Source of the DNA: Phlebotomus papatasi
Taxonomy: Eukaryota > Arthropoda > Insecta > Diptera > Psychodidae
Length of the DNA: 64,000 nucleotides
Assembly: GCF_024763615.1 (NCBI RefSeq)
Contig: NC_077224.1
Span: 88,050,712 to 88,114,711 of the forward strand
Direction of reading: 5' to 3'
This document shows positions 32,725-44,400 of the stretch, piece by piece. Below the pieces are notes generated by a model. It made no database searches, was not told the DNA's origin, and worked only from the letters and a program-made list of their open reading frames with translations. The translations under genes were made by a program, and so were the position numbers. Each line of letters opens with the position of its first letter. The stretch's first letter is position 1.

Positions 32725-34082
32725 AGGTGAGATTCTTAACAATCTCATTTACTATAATCCTATCAAAATTTCATGTCCTCAGATAGGGCGGAAACTTTGC
32801 CAAAATGTGTTTCGCCACTTCCTGATCACAAATATATGGGTGGCTAAGTTACGTTCTTCGGCCGTCCGAAATTCATCAAATTTTAGTATGTTATAGCTGG
32901 GCCTTAGAGCTTCCGATCAGTACCAAACTTAAGGTCCCCTAACCCCCTTGACCCGAGTTACAACACTGAGAAAAAAAGAGGCTACGATTAACTTTTTTCG
33001 TCATAAATTTAACACTTTTCGGGTGTAAAAATATATCAACATTTTTTAATGTTAATTTTACACCTTTTGAGGGTAAAATCAACATGAAAAAAGGGTAACT
33101 TTAACTCATAATACATCTAAAAAGGGTAATATCTACACCTATTTCGGATCAATAATGCAGGGTAAAATTAACATTTCCGGAATGTTATTTTGACTTTTTG
33201 GGATTTCTCTCAGTGAAGGGTCCAAAACTATTCTTAAAATGGGTAAAACTCCGATTCTAATTATCAGAATTTAAAAAATGAGGGTGTTTTGGAAAGCTCT
33301 CACGAAGTGCAACTGTATTATTCAAAAGATTTTTTTTTTAATTTTCCAAGTTAAATAACTCAAAAAATCCATTGTGCATCGGGCTCAAATTTTAGTATGT
33401 TGTAGCCGCCATGGTATACCTATCAAACAAAAAAATACTTAAGTCGATCGATGACCCGAGCTATAAGGGGTCAAAGTTTGAAAATTGATCGGCCTCTATT
33501 TCCGGTGTAACATTTTGACCTAAATTTTGAGTTTTTGGGTTGACTCTTGTTCAACCGATTTTGATGATTATTTCTGCATTTGCTCAAATAATGCCATTAT
33601 CCGATTTTGTCGGTTTAGTGTAAAAAAAGATTTTTCTCACAACGCTGCGAAAGTATGCGGCGGGTGCTAATATGACGGCGATGACGGCTTTTATTCGACT
33701 ACGTTATTAAAAAATAAGGTTTAAAAGAATGTTCTTACAAAATTCATTCATTCTCTGATATTTTCGTAGTTCGTGACATGGACAAAATGCCCTCTCTGGT
33801 CAGAAAACGTATTCCAAAACAAATAAATTCAATTAGCTCGACTATCGAGCAACCAAGATCAAGTTTTGGGGCACACTTCTAGGGGAGATTCTGGTCTATA
33901 TTCCATTATCATCTATCTGTCAGTTCATTTACATCCTAGATATTTTGATTTAAATAAAAAGTTTTCAATTTTTCAGAAATTTTATTCCAATTTGCGCAAA
34001 TTGCTGTATAATATCTCTCATCTTTAGTTTCAAATTGAATTTGCAAGCAATCCGAGTTTCCTAACATTAAGAATCTCACCTA
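32725..34082. mobile_element. AGGTGAGATTCTTAAC element, ~1.36 kb, with nested MITE
   Basis: The left end AGGTGAGATTCTTAAC near 32725 and the right end TTAAGAATCTCACCTA near 34082 are inverted. The interior aligns with the longer copy at 55720-57514 through blocks such as TGTTTCGCCACTTCCTGATC, TAGTATGTTATAGCTGGGCC and GACCCGAG. No coding frame is shared between copies. A CACTGAGA MITE (32964-33215) is inserted. Confidence 0.75.
32964..33215 (+). mobile_element. CACTGAGA...TCTCAGTG MITE, intact copy nested in a larger element
   Basis: It begins CACTGAGAAAAAAAGAGGCT and ends GGGATTTCTCTCAGTG, 252 bp. The uninterrupted sister sequence at about 56140-56160 reads GACCCGAGCTATAAGGGTCC, while here GACCCGAGTTACAA and AAGGGTCC lie on either side of the MITE. 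This defines the insertion to within a couple of bases, with AA the likely duplicated target. Confidence 0.85.
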
Positions 34083-35622
34083 CAATAAGCTGATCTAAGT
34101 TTATCTGTCCATTTAAATACGATTTTGTGATTTTCCTTTTGAATATCAATATTAAATTTAACCAATTCTGATCATCAATAGCCAGTTTTAATTACCTTTG
34201 CGTCAATTTCTTTACAAAGCTATTTTTTTTTAAATAAATAGGGCGAAAAATTTTCAAGATTAATTGAGTTATTCTGCAATTGTGGTACAAAGCAAGAATT
34301 ACTTTTTTTTGGATTTCTTTAAGAGCTTCCATAGAATCTCTTATATAGATTTTATCAACGTGAAAAGAATAAATTAGAATAAATAGACAGTGCTTACGTG
34401 TTCTTCATTAAAAGAAAAATAGCATAACAGATGAATAACAGAGAAAATCTAGCGCTGAAGCAATTAGAATTTTAGAATCATTCATTTTCTTATAGATTCT
34501 CTTCAATCTTTCTACGCAACAAAATTATTCGTCATGCAATCCCAAGAGGTTTTTTTTCTCTGAATCTTACAAATCCAGTACACATCGAGTGAGCAAAAAA
34601 AAAAACAATCCGCTTGAAAAATCTTTTAATGAAATTTATCAGTTTGAAGTGTATTTTGATAAAATTTCTTATCTCCTAATAAAGAGCAGATCTATGTTGC
34701 GCAAAAGCCAAAAAGAGGGAGAGGGAGGTAAATGTAGTCAGCAATAAAACTTCTATATTAAACCTATATTACTTCACTTTCACCGTCAGACATATTAATT
34801 GCCCTGTAAATATTTAATTAGAAATTCCTAAAATATTATATTTCAACATTGAGAGAAATGCTAATATAGAAAATAATTCAGAGACCAAAATATACTCTCA
34901 CGAAATATCACAATTAATCAATTAGGGGCTGTGAGCATTGAGCTTTGGAGGAGTCTCTTTTGGGCAAGGGTTTTGTGAAGAAAGCGTTTTTAGTGAATTA
35001 AATGGAAAGGGCAGTATAATCCGTTAATCCTTGAATTACTTGACCTTAAGATTGTTCCTGAGCTAGAGGTCAAACGGTAAGAGATATCGACTTTCGATCT
35101 TAGATGACCCGCCCCCATAAGTCAACGTTTTCTCGAACGGTCCCCAACATCTCTTAAACCATGTTTTTTTTTTGGTTTTTCTTTAAATTGAACCAAGCTT
35201 TTTCAATAATTTTCGGATACGTTTCAGGGGTAGTCCAGGCGAACATTTCTTTCAAACATACCTTTGACCGGAAAATTCGCCATTTTGAATTATTGAAGGT
35301 CAAAATGTCAATCACTTGGAGGACTCATTTTGAACCGATTTGGGTAAATTTGTGTTTTTTTGGAAGATCTAGATTTTTCTTATCAATTCAATTTCTTATC
35401 AATTCTTTCTAGTTGGTCAAATGATCGTGATTTAGGGCAAAATCACATTGACGGTAAAATGCTCACCGTATTTCGGTAATTTACGCATTCTCATTACAAT
35501 TCTTATGCAAATTCTAAATTACCGTATTACCTTATCTCATACTTGGTGGCACTAGGTGAAATAATATAAGAAAATTGAAGAAATAAAAAGAATTAGCGAT
35601 AAACAGTGAGCAAAAAAATGTA

Positions 35623-37448
35623 GGGGGAGGCTTTGATGTTTCGCATATACGCTACCATCAAACACTTCGCATTTCTTCCGTATTCCTTTATGAATCTCAC
35701 ATATGGCTATATATTTTAATAGCTACTCTTAAATCCCACCTCTCCTGAAAAAATTGGGTGTGTAATCCTTTTTTCCTAGTTTCAGGAAGCAAAAATTAAA
35801 AACAGGTGCAAAACTGTAATTTTAATGTGTAATATTTTGTACAATTTTGCACAATTGATATCATTTTTTTGGAGAACTACTATCACAGGATGTAGAGGGG
35901 TTATTAGGGTTTAAATTTGTATAAAAACCTCTTGGAATGAAGAAGGCCGTTTTTGTGGGTGGAAAAAAATTCGCAAACTTGACCCATATTCATCGATCGG
36001 ATATTAAGAATTATTATGCATCGCATAGTGAATCTGGCAACACTATAATTTTAGTGTTCTAACATAACCTCACTTGTGTGTTATGATTTTGATGAAAAAA
36101 TAAATTGAGTGATATACTAAAAATCTTGTGATTCAATAAAAAAGGTAAGGAAATTGTGTTTAGTTTTGTGATAAAGATGCCACATTTAATTTGTTTTACA
36201 AAAGATGGAGAAACACACTGCGAAAAATAAAAAACTCAGCAGCATTGATGAAACAGTCATGCGCAGGAAGCTCTTCAGGAGGTTGTCCAAAAAAGGCTTA
36301 GCCTTAATAAAGCTGCCGTGATATTCAAAATCCGGAGAAGCACACTGTTCTCGAGACTTAAAAATGTGAGAAAAGAACTAGCTGATTCGCAGGAAGTGCC
36401 CTTGATGATGGGGTTGCAAAATAAGGAAATGGTTAACAAATATGCGGGAAGGCAATTTTTCACTATGCGACAAGAAGAAAACCTTGTTAATTATTTGTTG
36501 GCTTCCTCTAAGGTCAATTTTGGCCTCACCCTACAGCAAACCCGAGAACTGGCCTTCAGTTATGCCATCAGCATTGGCCAAAATGTTCCAGAAAGCTGGA
36601 AAACCAACAAGAGCGCTGGAAAAGCATGGGCCACTGGTTTTTTAAAGAGACACAGGTGATATCCTAGACAGACTTAAACGGTTTGTTCATTTTTAATACT
36701 CACTTTAATTTTTCTAGTGAACTCTCGCTTCGAAAACCCGAAGCCACCTCTACGGCGAGAAACTGTGGTTTTACGCGAGAAAATGTTCAAATATTTTTGA
36801 AAAATCTGCAAGAAATAATGGAGAGATATCATTTTGATTCTTCAAGGATCTTCAATCTCGATGAGACGGGACTGAGTACAGTCCTCCAGCCACCAAAAGT
36901 GGCATGAGAATGTTCATCGATTTTTTTTGCCGGACGTCAAGATACAACATAACCTTCAAATTTCCACATACATTTTGGGGTTGCCAAAGTGACACTTTCA
37001 TGGAATTTGAAGATCAAAGAAAGAAAATGGTTTCCTAAGTGTATAAAATTATGCCTTTTACAAATCTTCATAAAAGTGATATTAAAAGATATTATTCCTC
37101 ACATAAACTATTTAATCAGATAGACTAGAGTTCCGTCTAAACAATGATGTGTAACTTTTAGTGTCGGGTGCAAAATTTACGGTGAAAATGGGACGTTTTT
37201 GAGTGATGTAAATTTGTATGCGAAAATAGAAACTTGATTCAACTATCGGACAAATCGCCATTAAATTTTCATTTTCTTCTAGAGAAAAATGTGAGGATTT
37301 CCCAGGGTTTTGTGAGATAGGATTTTGAACCTAGTAAGTAAGAGGTTTTTTTGGCATAGTTGGTGAATTGATACGGTTCGTGTGGTAGTCAGAAAAAAAT
37401 ACTTAAGTTGGACATCATTTTTATATGCGAAACATCAAAGCCTCCCCC
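35623..37448 (+). mobile_element. 1.83-kb TA-targeted element carrying a broken transposase
   Basis: The ends are GGGGGAGGCTTTGATGTTTC at left and GAAACATCAAAGCCTCCCCC at right, exact over 20 bases, with TA outside both (35621-35622 and 37449-37450). It encodes the pogo/Tigger-like transposase remnant at 36205-36907. It was inserted in the centre of the 35435-37655 foldback element. A truncated related end is at 6504. Confidence 0.78.
36205..36907 (+). pseudogene. Degraded pogo/Tigger-like transposase (HTH + CENP-B-type DNA binding, partial DDE)
   Basis: The frame opens at ATG 36205 with a basic N-terminus (MEKHTAKNKKLSS). It contains a psq-type helix-turn-helix (about 36255-36350) broken by a single-base frameshift near 36300, a CENP-B-like helix-turn-helix (NYLLASSKVNFGLTLQQTRE through GFLKRHR), and, after a probable 63-nt intron with GT-AG borders (36655-36717), the start of the DDE domain with NLDETGLSTV, whose Asp is the first catalytic acid. 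The reading ends at a TGA at 36905-36907, and no later DDE motif is found in the roughly 540 bp before the element's end. It therefore cannot encode an active enzyme. Confidence 0.8.
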
Positions 37449-37879
37449 TACGGTACAGTTTTTTTTGTTCACCGTTTATCGAATTTTCGTTTTATTTCTT
37501 CAATTTTCTTTTAATATTTTCATCTAGTGCCACCGAGTATGAGATAAGGTAATATGGTAATGGAAAATTTGCGTAAGAATTGCAATGAAAATGCGTAAAT
37601 TAACGAAATACGGTGAGTCTACGGCAAGCATTTTACTGTCAATATGATTCTGCCCTTATTTATATACTTTTTAGTCATTTTTTCTAGTTCAAAATTATTT
37701 TTCGATTTGCGAATGAATTTAATCGTTAATAAACCAGTATACATCCAAAAATATGAAAAAGGATAATTCACGGATAGCTTTATCTCGTAAGTTCAAGCAT
37801 TCCGCAAAGCCGGGACGCTTTGGCATCTGTTTATCTATGTGACGACTGCCTTGAATTATTTCTTTTATCGGTATTTCCA

Positions 37880-38165
37880 GGTCAAAGCTTAACAAGATTC
37901 TAGAGGACGTATTTCTTGACCGATTTTGATAAATACGAATTCATTTAAATAATGTTGAAGTCCTAGATAAGTCTTAACCGAATTTATCAACTGTTATAAA
38001 TTGGTAATTATAAATGATTCAAAACCGATTCATAATTAATTGATAAAAGCGGTTCAGACTTATCTAGGATTCCAAGACCTTTCAAATGAAGTAGTGCTTA
38101 TCAAAATCGTTTGAGAAATACGCTCTCTAGAGGCTTTTTATCCTTTGACCTTGAAAAATCGTTAT
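37880..38165. repeat. Imperfect foldback repeat
   Basis: The left part (ATTCTAGAGGACGTATTTCT ... GTCCTAGATAAGTCTTAACC) is complementary to the right part (GGTTCAGACTTATCTAGGAT ... AATACGCTCTCTAGAG). The arms are diverged. A related half (ATTGCAAGACCTTTCTAAAA ... CCCTCTAGAGCC) lies at 17700-17960. It is non-coding. Confidence 0.55.
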
Positions 38166-38443
38166 TAGGAATAATTACCCGAATATTTTTTTATACGGAA
38201 GAAATGTTCGCCACGTTTGATCTATTTGTAATCCGGTGAACATTCAATTACAAAGTGAATAAGAACTTTAAAAACAACAAATTTTGAGCACTAGTTCGAT
38301 TATCTCACTTAACCCGGATCGCATTATTCCACCTTCTTTTTAGACTTTGATAAGAATAGAAAAAAAAATAAAATAAAAGAGCAATACAAATAGAAGGCAT
38401 ATGGGTAATTTTTTAGGCCTCCAGTGTGACGGTGTGTTGGTAG

Positions 38444-41400
38444 TATGTTATCAAGGTTCCAGAACTTCATGGGGTGTTCCTCAACCGCACTCGGTGAGGC
38501 TCCTCCTGATGATCAGGCATGCTCTGGCCGGGGGGATTGCCTCAACGGTACTTGCCTCTGTGAAATTCGCTACAGTGGCGATGAATGTTCCACCTTCAAT
38601 TTGCCATACCACGCAGGTAAGTCATATTAATTATTTTATATCATTTCACCCTTTCACTCATTTATTTTTATATAGATTTTATTGATAATATTTAGAGAAA
38701 ATTAAAAAGAAAATATTAGAAGTTTGTGAAATATTCTGAACATAACCTCAAAGATTCTAACCTTACTTTTCTTAACGCGTAATTGTTTTTATTTCATTTA
38801 GGTTTATTCACGAAAAATATTTTTGAAGTACTTTATCTTGTCAGATAGCTATGTATTTTTTTCACAGTATAACAATAAAATTTAGCACACATAACCTCAA
38901 AAAAATAATTTTTAAAATACCGTAATTTGAGGAGTTTTAAGGTTTTGCTTTGTACATTTGAATATAACCTCAAAGATATTGAAGATAAGTTTGAAACCTA
39001 AGTAATTAAAGGTTATAATTTTTGAGGTTATGTTAAAATAATTTTAGTCATAAAAAACCTAATTTGAGAAGATTCTCACGTATATAAAAAGTTGTTTATA
39101 TAAAATATTTAACAAAGCCCTTAGTTTTTTAAGTTATTCAAAACTAGTCTAGTGTTATAAAATTATCTTACGCTTTTGTATTACTTGATTAAAAGATTAT
39201 TTTAAAATCTAAGGTTATTGTGATTCTAACCTATAAAAAATACAGGAAAATTTTCCGTATTGAATATGGAAGAAATTTTCCGTTCACGTGCAATATTTAA
39301 CTCTTGTCAAATTGGAAAAGCAAATTCTCACCAAATTTTATTATATTTAGATTTTATTTTTTTTATTAAATGTATTTTAAAAATCCGAATCTAAAAAATG
39401 TTCATATAACATGTTTTTCTTAGATTATTCTATTCATGGCTTAGTTCCTGAATTTTACTCAAAACCTCAGTTTTGAAGTTTTTTTTTTCTTAGAAGTGTA
39501 ATTCAGTTTTTGAGGTTAGACTTGACATAACCTTTTCCTACAGTTCATTCTTACAAAAAAAAAAAAGAGAATTGAAATTAATTATCTTCTCGGAGTGATA
39601 TGAAATTTACTAATAAAACTTTGTTATCTTTAGGTTTTAATTAGAATGAAATCTTTCATATTTTTTGTTTTAAATAATAACATCTTGTAACACTAAGCTT
39701 TATTTTTAGAAATTTATGAACATAACCTACAAGTTACAAGCTGCAATATGCGTGGTGTAGTTTTTTTTTTAATTTTTATCATTTTTAGATAGAAAATTGA
39801 TGTTCTTTTTTATTATTTTGTTTTATCCAAAATTTTAGAATTCGGGGTTATGTTGAACCTAACCTTTAAACAATTTTACACTTTACAGTAACAAGGAAAA
39901 AGTTTCTTAAAATAACATTTCTAAGTTTAAAAATCTTGTGGATCAGTGAAAAATTCCTTATCAGCAATGCTTAGAAGGAGCAACGCAAGAGAGAAAATGA
40001 GTAAATTGTAATTTTTAGTGGCCATCGCCGTCTTAGCGTTGATGACCAACCTCAGGAGTAAAACCAGTGGAAAACTCCATTACAAATTGTATATGCTTTA
40101 AAATATGGTTATATATACATAATTTTACCTCAGTAAACGCTATATTTACTTTGAATTTCTTGAATTTTCTAGAATTTTTGGAGGTTATACCTCAAAAAAT
40201 ATAACCTTTAATTTCTGGGGTTTACAATTTTTCTTCAATATCTTTGAGGTTATATTCAAGCATTTTGAAGATTTTTGGATAACTGATGGAATTTTACTTT
40301 GACAAATAAGTGATAGATGGCTCTGGAGTTGCAACTCTGCCACTCCAATTGTCTAAATATAAATGACACGTAAAAAAAGTTACACATATCATGTAGTTTA
40401 AAATCATTTCTTTGGAATTGCGAGGGTGAAATGTTGTCCTTTTTGATTTTTGTTTATGGTTCCAATTTGACCTTTTGCCAGGTGTCTCATCGATCTTCTA
40501 CTTTGTGGCCCTCGTGTCGCTCATTCAGCTCCTCATTTGCATCGTGGCAGAGTATCAAAGGCTCAAGCAACCATCATTTTTGCGTGCCTGCAGACTCACA
40601 ACGCAGAAACTTCTGTACTTCTTTGTCTTCGTGGCTGCCCTTCTGAGGGGAGCCTATTTCACCACGCCAGTGAGTTTTTTTTATTTCTTTCTTTCACTTT
40701 TTTATTTTTCCTTTCTTCCAACACATTTGCCAATTGACTGATTGTTGCTTCGTGTCTTTTTTGTGTGTTTCTTCTCCTTGTTTATTTATCAAGTAAAGAC
40801 ATTGTGAGAAGTTTACTAAATTTTTTTGAGAATAACATTTGTCTTATTTTTATATTTTTTAAAACAATTAACAAAGTTGAAGAATGTTTTGCTGAATTTA
40901 GAAAAAAGCAAATTTGCTTCATTTCAGGTGACCATAACACTTTTTTTTACTTTGCGGGGAAGTAGTACTGGAATTTCCTGCTTATTTTTTTTTGTTTTTA
41001 ATTTAAATCGCAAATGGTGTTAACTTTTAAAGGTTTTGGGTTAGCTTTATTTGTCTCTTTATGCTAAAGTGCTTCAGGAAAGTGCTTGAAGTCGACTCTT
41101 CGGCAATCTTCCCCTAGATTTCCCTCAATGTCGACTCTCCTTAATGTTATTAGCAAGGAAATATTTTAGACCACGCCCATTCAGAACTAACGGGAAACTA
41201 AAGTGGTTATTGATTATATTTTGTAGTAAGGGGTTGCTACTATATTACTCAACAAACTGACAATAATAATCAATAAAATCTTAGGTATGTTTCTAAAAGC
41301 CCCGCCCATTAAAAATAGGTCACGCCTCCGATAAGACTTGTATTATTATAGAAAATGAGTTCCAGGCAAATTATTGCGTGTTCTTCGATTATCTTCACCT

Positions 41401-44400
41401 AGATTTCATTACAAAATTATTTTAGGCCACGCCCATTGCGAACTATCATCGAGAGAGTAAAGTTGGTATTAATTATATTTTGTCATGATATGTTGCTATA
41501 ATACCCCACGAGCAAACTACTTTCAGCAATATTACCTTAAATTTGAAAGATCCGTCCGCAAAAAAATAGGTCACGCCTTCAGTAAATCTTGTGTAATGAC
41601 TGAAAACTGTTTGAAGTTCAGATAATTTTTTTTCATAAACTAACATTTAGTAATAGTTCTGATTATTTTATCAGAAAGTGGATAAAAATTAGAGGCTTTT
41701 ATAGGAATAATTTGTAAAAGTGGGCGGAGTCTAAAAATCCAGTCAGGAGATATGTTGCAGTATCATTTTTATTCATTCATCCTTAATATTTTTGGAAATT
41801 GAATTTTGAAAATTCTGCATAAAATGTAGAAAGTCGTAGGAAATTAAATATGTGAATTTTTTTTATCGAAGTTTAGTTGGGGGCGTGGCTTAGATATCTA
41901 GAAGCGGATCACTTAACTTGAACAACAGTTGTAGAAGACGGTGTTACTTGTTCTACTAGTATTAAATTGTCCTATCTAATATTGAAAACGATTAAAGTTC
42001 AACGGTAATTGGCAATAAATCCAGAAAGGGGCGTGGCCTAAAATGATTTATGAGTGAAGGTTTGTCACGAAGTCAGTCTGCAACATTGGGACTTAGAATA
42101 AAAATTATACTCTTTTAATAGAGAGTTCTTTGCAGATTATTTTCTTTTATGACGCCTTGCGTTTTATACAAATATTTAATTCTCTTCTCATTGCCGCTGA
42201 AAAGGAATAAAATAGTGTCTTCTTAAGAGATGTTTATTGAGTATAGTGAAGCAGAATACGAGCATTTTCTGCATTTCTCCGTAAATATTTGTATGGAATT
42301 ATCTTTCCGCTTGGTTTATAAATTCAATTTGATTTATGCATCAAAGTGATTAAACTTTTATCATGTTTTACAACACAATCATCTACAATTACTTTCACTG
42401 CTATGCATGACTTAAAGAATTTTCTTTTCAACTTCCAACGGTTGCTGATTGCAGTGGCAAATGTACTGAAATTTTATCTAATTGGTTCAACTGTCCAATG
42501 GACAAGTCACGCTTTTTTTTCTCAATAGAAGCTTTCCAAATATGCTAATTCACTGTGACTCTATTTTAATTCTTTTTTTTGTAGAAATTTGTGCGTATGT
42601 TTGTGTGAAAAATATTAACAAATAAAAAATAAAATTATCACGCTCTCCAGCAATTCCCATGATAGCAAGTGGATTAAATTGCTGGAGAATGAAGGAGAAA
42701 AAGAGGTTCAAAGACACTGAATTAACTCACTGTGGCTTTATCAAGTTTAATTCTGAAATATTTATGCAATGTCAGAATAATATGATAATCCCAAATTAAT
42801 TATAAATTCACTCTGGCCCAAAAAGTCTCTTCCTCTTTCTGGATTTGCAAAAAAAAAGTATATACTTCCAAAAATAAAAATTTCCGCAGGAAATTCTTCA
42901 GCCAGTTTGGGCATCGAGTCTCATGTCAGCGTACTATCCGCTGCTGATGACTTGTGCATCGCTTGTGGTTTGCCTTTGGGCAGAGATTTTCCACTTGCGT
43001 GACATCCGATGGGAAAAATCGCAGTTTCTCTCAAAGAGTTTCCTCGGTTTTATGGCTTTCAACCTTCTTCCATACAGCCTCCTTGCAGCTGAGGTGAGTT
43101 GTTCTTTTCCATTGAATTTTTATAATTTCCCAATTAAATGCATTTGTCAATTAAATTTTCTTTAAAAGTTCAAACACATTGACATAAAACTTAGTCATAG
43201 AACATCTTTTGAATTTTTCCTCATACGTTTTTTTTTATAAATAGGCATTTTGATAATTTTCTTATATTCTTTTTTCGATTTTAAGACAGATTTTACAGGA
43301 AAAGTAAATTTAAAGCCGTATTCACAAAATAGTGCAAAATCGACCATTTTAGTTGTTTAATTTAAAAATGTTTAAAAATGCACAATAATTTGGTAATTTA
43401 TTGTCCCGTAATTGAAAATTACCACTATTATAGTTGAAAAATTTTCAACAACTTTGTTTAATTTGAAAGTGTGTAAAATTTTAACACTAAAATTGTGTGA
43501 AATCGGATAAATTAATTATTTAATTGCGATTTGTGTAAAATTTTTCACTATTATAGTCATAAAAAATTTTCAACAATGTTTTGTAATTTAAAACTGTTTG
43601 ACAAATTGTAAAAATTACCACTATTATGGTATGATTACAGTTTTTCACATTAGTGTGAAAAACTACACGACTTTATGGTATTTTTTGTCACATGATCCAA
43701 AATTAACACTATTATAGTTTGATCATAATTTTTCACACTATTATAGTGTGAAGCCTTGTGTATTTCAACGATAATTGTTGAATTTTTAATCAAAAGTTGT
43801 GTAAAAATTGTTGAATTTCCATTTAAGACATATACTTCAGTCGAGATGCTTTTCATTGGGCAAAAGTCATATAGAACATCAAATATTTATGTGCATAGTA
43901 AGTATATCGTGCAGATCCATGCATCAGATGTAATTATCTCGCATTATTGAAGATCCCGGATACAGGAAAAAAACATTACAAATGTCTAAAAAGGCAAAAA
44001 AAGCTAAAATAAACGAAATGAAATGAAAATTCAACAATTTTTGAGTTTTCAGAAGAACACCCGATAGATGGCACTATCAACTGTTTAGAAAATTTATTTA
44101 TTTTTTGTTCCCCCCTTAAATCCCTTTGCTCAGGTCTTAGGTCATAGGCCTATTTTGAAGAAAATTTATCTTTACAGTTATAATGAGAAAAAGTTTAAAC
44201 AAATTGAATAAAAATTCCAGAAAATATTCTAAGCCTATGTTTTTTCATATAGAGTTCAAAGTTTAAATGTGTTTTTTTATGATAATAATAACTTTTTTTT
44301 ATGCACTTAACTTTTCGATATCCGGATGATTGTGAGTTAAATTGATAGATAAAAGTCCATTTGTGATCAAATGTCATAGAGAAGATGTCAAAGATGAAAA

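Larger units (their letters stand above)
35435..37655. mobile_element. Outer foldback element with ~185-bp arms, split by a second element
   Basis: The left arm (35435-35620) begins GGGCAAAATCACATTGACGG. The right arm (37451-37655) is its diverged reverse complement ending TCAATATGATTCTGCCC. TTA lies just outside both ends, a possible 3-bp target duplication. Complementarity continues through ATGCTCACCGTATTTCG, CTTATCTCATACTTGGTGGC and AGCGATAAACAGTGAGC. Without the inner element at 35623-37448 it would be a foldback of about 390 bp. Confidence 0.75.
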
